NCBI GenBank assembly: GCA_902477755.1
Contig: CABSIK010000005.1
Location: forward strand, 62,001 to 126,000
Reading direction: 5' to 3'
DNA length: 64,000 nt
Source of the DNA: an uncultured Clostridia bacterium
Lineage (GTDB): Bacteria > Bacillota > Clostridia > Lachnospirales > Anaerotignaceae
The notes under the pieces are model-generated. The model was given only the letters and a program-made list of their open reading frames with translations. It had not been told where the DNA came from and did not search any database. Below, one piece after another: positions 16,159 to 23,704 of this stretch. Each line of letters starts with the position of its first letter. The first letter of the stretch is position 1. Position numbers and translations under genes: made by a program.

Positions 16159-16194
16159 AGAACGAAAGGCGAGGGTGCATTTCGTTCTTTTTTT
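16159..16194 (+). terminator. Intrinsic terminator of trmL
   Basis: AGAACGAAA (16159-16167) pairs with TTTCGTTCT (16180-16188), followed by seven T. Confidence 0.85.
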
Positions 16195-16230
16195 GCGGTG
16201 TTTTGGGCAAAAGAAAAACAGAGAGAAACT

Positions 16231-16305
16231 TTTGGGGCATCTTCATAAGAAAACAAAGAAAGCCAAAATCCTTATGATTACAAAGGATTTTGGCTTTCTT
16301 ATTTG
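16231..16305 (+). repeat. Intergenic repeat carrying an 18-bp hairpin
   Basis: The sequence GGGGCATCTTCATAAGAAAA and the following ACAAAGAAAGCC recur nearly unchanged at 57914. The hairpin arms are 16256-16273 and 16283-16300 (perfect 18 bp). A left half-copy stands at 14204-14230. Because trmL already has a terminator 40 bases upstream, this is an extra element and not simply the gene end. Confidence 0.7.
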
Positions 16306-16367
16306 GGTGCTTTAGCTTAACAAAACCCCTAGTTCTACTAGGGGTAAATAAAATACTTTAGTATATA

Positions 16368-16435
16368 AAACCTCCTGATTATAATTTTAGAATGAAGGTT
16401 TGGCGACCGCATTACTAAAACAAATCAGGAGGTTT
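16368..16435 (+). promoter_or_regulatory. Ribosome-binding-site sequestering hairpin of IS200 tnpA
   Basis: AAACCTCCTGATT (16368-16380) is the perfect complement of AATCAGGAGGTTT (16423-16435), so the AGGAGG of tnpA is buried in a 13-bp stem. This fits the known post-transcriptional silencing of IS200. Confidence 0.8.
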
Positions 16436-16440
16436 TTGAC

Positions 16441-16908
16441 ATGAAAAATGAAATAAAAAATCCAGCACATTCTAAATACAGATGCCAATATCATATCGTA
16501 TTTGCACCGAAATATAGAAGAAAAGTGATATACAAAGAATTAAGAGCAGATATAGGACAAATAATCAGAAAGTTGTGCGAAGAAAAGAAAGTTGAGATTC
16601 TTGAAGCACAAGCTTGCCCAGACCATATCCATATGTTAGTAAGTATACCACCATATTTGAGTGTAGCACAGTTTATAGGGTTTCTCAAGAGCAAGAGTGC
16701 ATTGATGATATTTGATCGGCATGCAAATCTAAAATATAAATATGGGAGAAGAAATTTCTGGGCAAGAGGATATTTTGTTGACACAGTAGGGCGAAATGAA
16801 AAGGTGATAAAAGAGTACATAAAAAATCAGTTGGAAGAAGATTATATGGTAGATCAGATTTCATTAAAAGAGTATACAGACCCGTTTACGGGTAATAGAG
16901 GAGAATAA
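16441..16908 (+). CDS. tnpA: IS200/IS605-family transposase TnpA
   Basis: This 155-residue Y1 HUH transposase moves its element as single-stranded DNA during replication. It shows YRCQYHIVFAPKYRRKVIY near the start, the HUH metal motif in CPDHIHMLVSIPP, FLKSKSALMIFDRH, and the C-terminal helix KVIKEYIKNQ that carries the attacking tyrosine. The length and motifs are complete, so it may be active. It starts at ATG 16441, with AGGAGG 7 bases upstream inside a stem. A diverged, broken relative lies 2 kb upstream. Confidence 0.93.
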   Translation: MKNEIKNPAHSKYRCQYHIVFAPKYRRKVIYKELRADIGQIIRKLCEEKKVEILEAQACPDHIHMLVSIPPYLSVAQFIGFLKSKSALMIFDRHANLKYKYGRRNFWARGYFVDTVGRNEKVIKEYIKNQLEEDYMVDQISLKEYTDPFTGNRGE

Positions 16909-16920
16909 GGCGAAAAAAGA

Positions 16921-17044
16921 CAGCCACTTTTAGTGGCTGCCTGTAATCGTAATGCGATGCCAAATCTTCAATATTCCCTTTTAGGGAATCAGCACGTAAT
17001 ACCCCTTCTAGGGGTTGTTCAAACCACTAGTTTACTAGTGGTTT
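16921..17044 (+). other. Row of four hairpins at the right end of the IS200 element
   Basis: Consecutive perfect hairpins are CAGCCACTTTTAGTGGCTG (16921-16939), ATTCCCTTTTAGGGAAT (16973-16989), ACCCCTTCTAGGGGT (17001-17015) and a 10-bp stem with TTTA loop at 17021-17044. The last is the right-end transposition hairpin. The other three are not needed for a minimal IS200 end. The degenerate relative has the same arrangement with different stems. Confidence 0.7.
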
Positions 17045-17088
17045 TGATTAAGATTTTATTTGTTATGTTTTCTTCTGAAGATAGCCAT

Positions 17089-17152
17089 CGCAATTCCCTT
17101 AAGAAATCAGGAAAAGGAAAATCAATGTTTCCTTAAGGGGAATTTGCTTTCG
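17089..17152. repeat. Imperfect inverted repeat next to the IS200 element
   Basis: GCAATTCCCTTAAGAAA (about 17089) is mirrored by TTTCCTTAAGGGGAATTTGC (to 17152) around a 25-base centre. There is no T run, so it is not an obvious terminator for the converging aminotransferase transcript. It may be an older small element. Confidence 0.4.
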
Positions 17153-17209
17153 TTTCTCTCGTTTTTGTGTAGGCAATGCCATATTCAAATGGCTGATTTT
17201 GCAGTTAGA

Positions 17210-18409
17210 TTATTTGTTGCCAGCTGCTTTGTAAGCTTCGATACCTTTGCCCAGCAGTTCGATACCTCTAGCCATATCGTCTGCGTTCAGGATGTAAGCA
17301 ATACGCAGTTCGTTTTTGCCCAGACCGGGTGTAGCGTAGAAGCCTTCAGCGGGAGCATACATAACTGTTTCGTTGTTTTCTCTGAATTCTTTCAGCAGGA
17401 ACAGCAGCAGATCTTCTGTGTTTTCAACGGGCAGTTTGCATGTGATGTAGAAAGCACCGCCGGGTTTTTCGCAAACAACGCCAGGGATCTTTTTCAGTGC
17501 ATCATATGTAACGTCTCTTCTGTGTTCATATTCTGCTCTTACATCGTTGAAGAAGTCAGCAGGCAGTTTGTACATTGCTGTAGCGCCAACCATGTCCAGT
17601 GTAGGTACGCACAGACGACCCATAGCGATCTTGAATACCTGAGCCATGTATTCTTTGTTTTTACATACCATGCAGCCGATACGAGCGCCGCAAGCGGAGA
17701 ATCTCTTGGAAACGGAGTCGATGATGATAACTCTGTCTTCGATATCAGCAAGCTGACCGAAGGATGTCATTTCTCTGCCGTCGTAAGCGAATTCTCTGTA
17801 AACTTCGTCAGCCAGGATCCACAGATCATGTTCTTTTGCGAAGTCAGCGATAACTCTCATGTCTTCTCTGGACAGGATGCAGCCTGTAGGGTTGCCAGGG
17901 TTAACGATGGAGATCATTTTTGTTTTGTCTGTTACAACTGCTTCCAGTCTTTCTCTGATAGCGTATTTGTAACCTTCTTCAGCGTATGTTGTAACGGGTT
18001 TTACAACACCGTCAGCAGCCTGAATGAATGTCAGGTAGTTTGTGTAGTAAGGTTCAGCAACGATTACTTCATCGCCGGGGTTGATGATGGACAGGAAAGC
18101 CAGTGTCAGTGCTTCGGAACCGCCGCTTGTGATCAGAACGTCGTTTCTTTCCAGATTCATGTCGAATCTCTTGAAGTATTCAACGATAGCGTCCTGCAGT
18201 TCAGGCAGACCCCAGGAACCAGCGTAAGCCAGTACTTTCTGGTCAAAGCCTTTTACTGCTTCCCAGAATACGGAAGGTGTTTCAATATCGGGCTGACCGA
18301 TGTTCAGGTGGTAGATTTTTACGCCTTCAGCTTTTGCAGCGTCAGCCAGAGGGTTGAATTTTCTAATAGGGGAGTTCTGCATTGCCTGCACTCTGTCGGA
18401 AATTCTCAT
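17210..18409 (-). CDS. PLP aminotransferase, AspB-like (class I)
   Basis: The 399-residue fold-type I aminotransferase has the aspartate/alanine-type signatures: HLNIGQPDIETP near the start, SGGSEALTLAFLSI, the cofactor motif NPGNPTGCIL, the Asp/Tyr in ILADEVYREF, and the Schiff-base Lys in DSVSKRFSACGARIG. It transfers an amino group between an amino acid and 2-oxoglutarate or pyruvate; the amino acid is not certain. Codon choice (many TCT, GTT, CTG, few rare codons) looks like that of a strongly expressed gene. The ATG at 18409 was chosen with AAGGAG 11 bases upstream; GTG 9 bases earlier is possible. Confidence 0.88.
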   Translation of the reverse strand: MRISDRVQAMQNSPIRKFNPLADAAKAEGVKIYHLNIGQPDIETPSVFWEAVKGFDQKVLAYAGSWGLPELQDAIVEYFKRFDMNLERNDVLITSGGSEALTLAFLSIINPGDEVIVAEPYYTNYLTFIQAADGVVKPVTTYAEEGYKYAIRERLEAVVTDKTKMISIVNPGNPTGCILSREDMRVIADFAKEHDLWILADEVYREFAYDGREMTSFGQLADIEDRVIIIDSVSKRFSACGARIGCMVCKNKEYMAQVFKIAMGRLCVPTLDMVGATAMYKLPADFFNDVRAEYEHRRDVTYDALKKIPGVVCEKPGGAFYITCKLPVENTEDLLLFLLKEFRENNETVMYAPAEGFYATPGLGKNELRIAYILNADDMARGIELLGKGIEAYKAAGNK

Positions 18410-18560
18410 GTCTTTCACTTCTCCTTTTTATTGATATTTTTTACAATAAATCATTTCTTGCCTGTGAGAAAACGAATTCCTTTCATCAAATGAACGAAAG
18501 TTTAGCGTCTGTCCATTTTCACGATAGAAAGGAGTTGGTTTCGCTTCTGCTTGCAATAAT

Positions 18561-18588
18561 AGTATATCACTTTTGGCAGGAAAAGCAA
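18561..18588 (-). promoter_or_regulatory. SigA promoter of the AspB-like aminotransferase
   Basis: On the minus strand TTGCTT (18588-18583) and TATACT (18566-18561) have a 16-base spacer. The leader is about 145 nt and holds a small CTTTCGTTCATTTGATGAAAG hairpin-like region; no known riboswitch class was recognised in it. Confidence 0.55.
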
Positions 18589-19055
18589 GTGGCACTGTGA
18601 AAATTTCTACAAAGTGCCAGAAGTTTGTACATTATTTCGTATACTTTTTGCAATAAAACGATGATGATATTATTTTTTATTGAGTTTCCACCATAAGCAA
18701 TAAAAAAGAGTTCATGAAATATGGAAAAATTGTTGAGGAAAGAAAAGTTGATTTGATGTTGATTTTTTCTGAATACGGCAATATGGCAGGAAGTGCATTT
18801 TTGAATGCAAAATGGGAAAATGGGATAAAAAACGGGATGGGATGGTGGAAACCATTGATTTTACAGGGGTTTTCTTGAAAAATATGGCTTTGGAAATGTG
18901 GAAAAGTTTGTATATTTTTTGTCAATTAAAATGTATGGAAAAATGAACATGCAATATTTTTTGCACAAAAAAACGGGAAAACATCAAAGTGTTATCTAAA
19001 TGCCAAAGGACAGGCAGAAAGGGTAAAACGCTGGAAAGAATGGGCAATGATACAA
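18589..19055. other. AT-rich intergenic region without a convincing gene
   Basis: About 470 bases lie between the aminotransferase promoter and the histidine kinase terminator. The only coding candidate is a 54-codon frame at 18714-18878 (+) starting MKYGKIVEERKVDLMLIF, with a weak AAAGAG before its ATG. Nothing else is supported. Confidence 0.4.
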
Positions 19056-19110
19056 AGAAAAACAGAACAGACGCAAGAAGAAAATACTCCTTTTGTCTGT
19101 TCTGTTTCTT
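19056..19110 (-). terminator. Intrinsic terminator of the two-component operon
   Basis: A stem of about 16 bp (AGAAACAGAACAGAC type, arms 19095-19110 and 19056-19072) is followed on the minus strand by a T-rich tail. Confidence 0.75.
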
Positions 19111-19140
19111 GGGGATGAAATTGTTATCTTTTTTGCAATG

Positions 19141-21075
19141 TCATTTTTCAGCAGTTGTTTCTTCAGGCGCTGGTTGCAGTGGTGCTTCCGGCAGGGATGC
19201 GCGGGCAAAACGCACCTGCGCTTTGAACAGATCACCGTCGATGGAAAGGGAGAATTTCCCTTTTTGCAGATCCACCAAAGAACGGGCAATGTTCAGCCCC
19301 AGACCGCTGCCTTCTGTGGAACGGGAGCTGTCTCCACGAACAAAACGCTCCATTAGTTCGTCAGGGTCGATGTTCAGCTGATCCCGAGAGATGTTTTTGA
19401 CAGTGATAAACACCATTTCCTCGTTTTGTTTTATTTGCAGATACACGCGTGTGTTAGGCTGGGAGTATTTGCAGGCGTTGCTCAGCAGGTTGCTCAGGAC
19501 GCGCCACATAAGGTTGCCATCTACCAGACCATAAACGATTTCGTTTTCCGGTGCACTGATAACGGCTTCCAGCTGGGATGCCGCCAGTTTTTCTTCATAT
19601 TCTCCCACGGCCTGCTGTACCAGCTCCACAATGTCTGTGCATGCCAGAGAACAATGCATGTTGCCGGTAGAGGCTTTGGAGGCTTCCACAAGGTCTTCGG
19701 TCAGTTTTTTCAGACGGCGGGATTGACGATCCAGCACTTCGATATAGACAGAAGCCTGTCCTGTCAGCTCTTGTTTTTTCAGCAGATCTACATAGTTGAT
19801 GATAGAGGTAAGAGGGGTTTTGATGTCGTGGGACACGTTGGTGATCAGCTCTGTCCGCAGACGTTCGCTTTTCATTTTCTGATTCAAAGCAATGGCGATG
19901 CCTTCGGAAATATTGTTCAAGTCTTCCCCATGCTGGCGGAAGGAACGGAACATGCGGTGTGTATCTACTTTATATTCCAAATTGCCGGCAGAAAGCTGTT
20001 TGCCTGCCCGATTCAGTTTCTGCCACTGTGCCGCAATGGAACAGAATACGATGAGCAGAACGAAATTCAGTATCATGACAACGCCTACGGCATAGGTACT
20101 GAAAAGATAAATGGAGGATACCACCAGCCAGCCTACAGCTACTTTCCAAGTGGCAGGCAAAGCGTGAATGGCGTCACCAATGGTGCTGAGAATGGCTTTG
20201 CATACCTTCCAGAGGAATTTCACGACGTGATACGACAGAGCACTCCGCCACCAGCCGCCTTTTTTCAGACGGGTGGACATGGTCATAATCAAAGCCAGCA
20301 CGAGGGCTTCCAGTATGAAAAATCCGAAAAAGACGGCCATCATACGGGAAACATCCATATCGCCGTAATAAGCGCCGCCAGAAACGATGCCTGCTGTTAG
20401 GGATGCTATGCCAAACCATAGCAACAGGTAAATATCCAGAGGGATGCGATCCTGTACGTTTAAGATGATTTCTTCACTTTCACCTCGATGACCTGCGGCA
20501 CAAAGCAGATAAATGAAGGATGCCGCCAGTATGAACAGACTCACGAGGGCAATGAGGAACAGCCAGTAACCCAGTGACATGGTCAGATTATAGAGCCGAT
20601 AGCTGAGCCAGTAGTTATCCGGCGCGGAAAGGGGGTCTGCCACATAGCCCACAATGGTATAAGCAACGGCATTATCAAAAAAAGTATATTCGCCGCTGAT
20701 ATCTCGCGCATCGTTGTAATAGAAGGAATAAGAGGTAGTCAGACCGATTTTTTCCGGCTTTTCGCTCTGGACAACCAGATTGCCATTGTAGTCATACAGC
20801 TCAAAGGCAAAATTGCTCTTGCCGTTGGAAAAGACATCGGCGATTTCAGCTGGTTCTGCGCCATCTATATACCAGCTCACCACGTTATCAGAATAACTGT
20901 AGGTGGTGTTTTCGCACCAGGGGGTGTCGTAATAGGATTTTTTCTGATCACTGAAAATGCCGCTTTCTCCAGCGAACATTACCCCGACAATGCTGAAGAA
21001 GGCTGTCATGCCTGTGATCATAACCAGAAAGATGCATGCTACCTTGATTCCCAGATTGTGGGTCACTTTTGTCAT
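19141..21075 (-). CDS. Membrane sensor histidine kinase
   Basis: The 644-residue sensor kinase has a first membrane helix at residues 10-32, an extracellular sensor domain to about 160, then several membrane helices clustered between about 165 and 370. A HisKA dimerization domain follows with the phosphorylated H416 in NVSHDIKTPLTSIINYVDLL. The HATPase domain has N-box LSNLLSNACKYS, RFVRGDSSRS and G-box GSGLGLNIARS. The ligand is unknown. Its start overlaps the stop of the response regulator gene (ATGA), so the two are coupled. The tail is Pro/Glu-rich. Domain style resembles VanS-like kinases. Confidence 0.9.
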   Translation of the reverse strand: MTKVTHNLGIKVACIFLVMITGMTAFFSIVGVMFAGESGIFSDQKKSYYDTPWCENTTYSYSDNVVSWYIDGAEPAEIADVFSNGKSNFAFELYDYNGNLVVQSEKPEKIGLTTSYSFYYNDARDISGEYTFFDNAVAYTIVGYVADPLSAPDNYWLSYRLYNLTMSLGYWLFLIALVSLFILAASFIYLLCAAGHRGESEEIILNVQDRIPLDIYLLLWFGIASLTAGIVSGGAYYGDMDVSRMMAVFFGFFILEALVLALIMTMSTRLKKGGWWRSALSYHVVKFLWKVCKAILSTIGDAIHALPATWKVAVGWLVVSSIYLFSTYAVGVVMILNFVLLIVFCSIAAQWQKLNRAGKQLSAGNLEYKVDTHRMFRSFRQHGEDLNNISEGIAIALNQKMKSERLRTELITNVSHDIKTPLTSIINYVDLLKKQELTGQASVYIEVLDRQSRRLKKLTEDLVEASKASTGNMHCSLACTDIVELVQQAVGEYEEKLAASQLEAVISAPENEIVYGLVDGNLMWRVLSNLLSNACKYSQPNTRVYLQIKQNEEMVFITVKNISRDQLNIDPDELMERFVRGDSSRSTEGSGLGLNIARSLVDLQKGKFSLSIDGDLFKAQVRFARASLPEAPLQPAPEETTAEK

Positions 21076-21770
21076 TCCTTCGCCTCCTTCTCTATTTTAT
21101 AACCCAAGCCCCAAACCACTTTCAGGTAACGGGGTTCAGAGGGGTTGATTTCGATTTTTTCACGAAGATGGCGGATATGAACGGCTACTACACTGCCGGA
21201 GCCATAGGCGTCCTCGTTCCAAATCTGTTCATAGATCTGATTGGAGGAGAATACCCGTCCGGGATTTTCCATGAGCAGTTTCAGGATGTTGTATTCACTG
21301 GGTGTCAGGGAAACGGGCTCCCCGTCTACGGTAACGGTCTTAGAATCGTCATCCAGATCAATGCCGCCGATGACCAGATGGGATGCTTTTTTTGCCATGC
21401 CGCCCAAAGAGGTATAGCGGCGCAGATGGGATTTGACCCTTGCCAGCACCTCAATGGGATTGAAAGGCTTCGTGATGTAGTCGTCAGCGCCGATGTTCAG
21501 CCCCAAAATTTTGTCGCTGTCCTCGCTTTTTGCTGTCAGCAGGATAATGGGGATGTTGTACTGTTCCCGCAGTTTGGCTGTGGCAGAAATGCCGTCCATC
21601 TGGGGCATCATCACATCCATAAGCACCAGATGGATGTCGTTGTGAGCGACCACATCCAAAGCTTCTTTTCCTGTAAAAGCTGTGAAAATCTTATAGTTTT
21701 CTGTGGAAAGATAGATGGATAAGGCAGACACGATGTCCTTCTCATCATCACAAATCAAAATATTATACAT
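21072..21770 (-). CDS. OmpR/PhoB-family response regulator
   Basis: The 232-residue protein has a receiver domain with acidic pocket D8/D9, phospho-acceptor D52 in VLMDVMMPQMDG and Lys in YITKPF. A winged-helix DNA-binding domain of the OmpR type follows (SEYNILKLLMENPGRVFSSN, then VAVHIRHLREKIE and GLGYKIE). It is the partner of the downstream histidine kinase. It begins at ATG 21770 after GGAGGTG. Two 9-bp direct repeats with 11-bp period stand upstream, the classical arrangement bound by this family, so the operon probably controls itself. Confidence 0.93.
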   Translation of the reverse strand: MYNILICDDEKDIVSALSIYLSTENYKIFTAFTGKEALDVVAHNDIHLVLMDVMMPQMDGISATAKLREQYNIPIILLTAKSEDSDKILGLNIGADDYITKPFNPIEVLARVKSHLRRYTSLGGMAKKASHLVIGGIDLDDDSKTVTVDGEPVSLTPSEYNILKLLMENPGRVFSSNQIYEQIWNEDAYGSGSVVAVHIRHLREKIEINPSEPRYLKVVWGLGYKIEKEAKE

Positions 21771-21839
21771 AGTTCATACACCTCCAAATTTCTAATTGTA
21801 TTGTATCAATATTCCTTTTAAGAAAACAGGGAAAAAATC

Positions 21840-21859
21840 TTTAAGATTGATTTAAGATT
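21840..21859 (-). promoter_or_regulatory. Direct-repeat binding site for an OmpR-type regulator
   Basis: TTTAAGATT stands at 21840-21848 and again at 21851-21859, an 11-bp period. It lies about 40-60 bases upstream of the TACAAT -10-like hexamers near 21797-21807 (minus strand), as expected for an activator or autoregulatory site. Confidence 0.55.
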
Positions 21860-22001
21860 ACAAAGGAAGTTCTTCTGTATGCCTATTCTACCACATGACA
21901 AAGTGAAAAGGTAGGATTTTGGCAAGAGATTTTTACAAAAAAAGAACCATCCAAAGCAGCTTTCCATTAGAAAACATTTTTGATGAAAATCTGAAGGAAA
22001 T

Positions 22002-22037
22002 AAAAAAAGCTGGAATCCTTTGTCAAAGATTCCAGCT
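22002..22037 (-). terminator. Intrinsic terminator of the M23 peptidase gene
   Basis: The 10-bp stem AGCTGGAATC/GATTCCAGCT (22008-22017 with 22028-22037) is followed on the minus strand by seven T. Confidence 0.85.
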
Positions 22038-22094
22038 GTATTTGTTTTCTTATGACAGCAGTGCTTAAGAGATGGTCTGCTTGTGATATCTGTA

Positions 22095-23201
22095 TTATTC
22101 GTAGTCTTTGGGATTCTGGTAAATGCCATTGAGCTGAATTTCATAGTGGCAGTGGATGCCTGTGGACATGCCTGTGGAGCCAGTCATGGCAATGACATCA
22201 CCTTTTTTTACAGTGTCACCGACTTCTACCAGATTTTCGGAGTTATGGGCATACAGTGTGGTGAAACCGTTGCCGTGGTCGATTTTCACATAATAACCAT
22301 AGTCATCATGATATGTTGCTTCTACAACGGTGCCTGCCGCTGTTGCGCTGATGGGCAGGATTTGGCTTCTGGTGGAAAGGTCAATGCCTTTGTGAACACG
22401 GCCGTCGCTGATGGAAGGATCACCGTCAGGATTGAATCCGGTGGAGAACACAAAGTCTTCCAAAGGATAGCCTGTAGGAATGTTGCTGTACTGCGCCAGA
22501 GTTTCTGTCACGTTGGTGGCTACATCTACGAAAGAAGCGCCTGCCAGATCCAGCATTACATTCATCTTATCCAGCTGTGCAGAAAGAGATGCTGTCTTGT
22601 TGTAAGAAGTTGTGACGATAGTGGTGAATGTTTTTTCACCGGACTGGGTTGTATTGCTGTTTTCCAGAATGGAAAGACATGCAGTGGTCAAATCTGCTTC
22701 TGCGGAAGCAGTGTCATTGCTTTCTGCAGAGGCTACAGCTGTGCCGTCTGTGGAAGTGCCGCTCATGTTATTGATTTCTTCCGCCAGACTCTGTTTGGTG
22801 TTTTCCAGCTCTGTCATTTTGTTTTCCAGTTCTTCTGTTTTCAGCTGGATTTCGTTGATGTGCTGGGTGTATTCTTCATTTTCTGTTTCCAGCATTTCTG
22901 TGCGCTGGGTCAGTTTGCGGTTTTCCTTTTCCATTTCTGCCAGCTGCTGCTGAGAGTTTGTCAGACGGTTCTGGGTCTGTAGATAGGAAACACCAGCATA
23001 GGCGCCGCCGCCCAGTACCAGCAAAGCTGCTACGGATGCAGCGATGAGATGTCCTTTTCTCAGATGCAGGGTTTTGGAGCCGTTTTTGTGGGACAGATGC
23101 AGTGTCAGCAGATGCTTGTCCGCCTTTGCTTCTGTCTGTGTATTTTCTGTCTGAATTGTTTCTGTATTGTTATCTTTGGAGAAGTTTTGATTTTCTTCCA
23201 T
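22095..23201 (-). CDS. M23-family peptidoglycan peptidase with coiled coil
   Basis: The 368-residue protein is probably a membrane-anchored cell-wall enzyme or an activator of one. A short basic cytoplasmic region is followed by one membrane helix (about 50-70, AASVAALLVLGGGAYAGVSY) and a long coiled coil (about 75-140, repeated ENRKLTQRTEMLETE-type heptads). A Ser/Thr-rich linker and a C-terminal M23 LytM domain complete it. The zinc ligands are present: H and D in HKGIDLS and HxH in IHCHYEI. The architecture resembles sporulation or division LytM proteins (SpoIIQ- or EnvC-like). It is a single gene with its own terminator. Confidence 0.9.
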   Translation of the reverse strand: MEENQNFSKDNNTETIQTENTQTEAKADKHLLTLHLSHKNGSKTLHLRKGHLIAASVAALLVLGGGAYAGVSYLQTQNRLTNSQQQLAEMEKENRKLTQRTEMLETENEEYTQHINEIQLKTEELENKMTELENTKQSLAEEINNMSGTSTDGTAVASAESNDTASAEADLTTACLSILENSNTTQSGEKTFTTIVTTSYNKTASLSAQLDKMNVMLDLAGASFVDVATNVTETLAQYSNIPTGYPLEDFVFSTGFNPDGDPSISDGRVHKGIDLSTRSQILPISATAAGTVVEATYHDDYGYYVKIDHGNGFTTLYAHNSENLVEVGDTVKKGDVIAMTGSTGMSTGIHCHYEIQLNGIYQNPKDYE

Positions 23202-23361
23202 GAGATCACCTTTCTGTCTTTTTTATCCTGAATTAGTATACTAAATAATCCAAAATTTGTAAACAAAAAGTTACGCATTTTTTACGATTGTTAATAGTTT
23301 TTTAATAATTTACTGTTTTTTCCATGTAAAATGAGAATTTCCTTGGAAAAAGCCCCTTTTC

Positions 23362-23390
23362 TTGTAAGGAAGAAACAACTGTGGTATAAT
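23362..23390 (+). promoter_or_regulatory. SigA promoter
   Basis: TTGTAA (23362-23367) and TATAAT (23385-23390) have a 17-base spacer. It can drive the small basic protein gene at 23418 and, by read-through, the propeller protein gene. Confidence 0.7.
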
Positions 23391-23417
23391 AAAGTACCGG
23401 TTTCGGGAAGGGGAATC

Positions 23418-23684
23418 ATGATGAATCTGAATTTCAAAATGATAGAAAAATATGGCAAAGACGGTCTTTTTGTCTGGAAAATGCTGCGCATGGCTTTTTC
23501 TATAGGCAGAGGACTGTTTTTTGGCAGAAAACGGAAACAGAAACGGCAGGGAAAACAATGGCAGAAAAAGCGGCTGGTTGTTGACGTGCCTGTTTTTTTG
23601 TGTCGGTCTGTCAATAGTCCGACAATGCGAAGAACGAAACGGCTGGGGCGGACAGTGTTGGCTGTCAAAAACAGATATTTTTAA
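23418..23684 (+). CDS. Small, very basic protein of unknown function
   Basis: This 88-codon frame starts at ATG 23418, 5-6 bases after GAAGGGG and about 20 bases after a strong promoter. The product (MMNLNFKMIEKYGKDGLFVW, later FGRKRKQKRQGKQWQKKR) is extremely rich in Lys/Arg with a short amphipathic segment. I do not recognise it. It might be a real small protein, or a leader region for the following gene whose ribosome binding site lies 5 bases after its stop. Codon use is not strongly telling. Confidence 0.4.
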   Translation: MMNLNFKMIEKYGKDGLFVWKMLRMAFSIGRGLFFGRKRKQKRQGKQWQKKRLVVDVPVFLCRSVNSPTMRRTKRLGRTVLAVKNRYF

Positions 23685-23704
23685 TTGAAGGAGGTTCCTG
23701 AAAT

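Larger units (their letters stand above)
16321..17048 (+). mobile_element. Intact IS200-type insertion sequence (tnpA only)
   Basis: A complete single-gene IS200 element is present. It has a left-end hairpin ACCCCTAG/CTAGGGGT (about 16325-16346), a ribosome-binding-site hairpin, an uninterrupted tnpA, a row of hairpins, and a right-end hairpin 17021-17044 followed by TTGATT. There is no tnpB and no terminal inverted repeat, as expected for IS200. It sits between the trmL end and an aminotransferase gene. It is more A+T-rich than its surroundings. Confidence 0.85.

Noticed and set aside
18677..18925. 82-codon minus-strand frame in the intergenic region
   Set aside because: The Phe/Pro/His-rich composition, no ribosome binding site and overlap with a T-rich stretch make it unlikely to be a gene.
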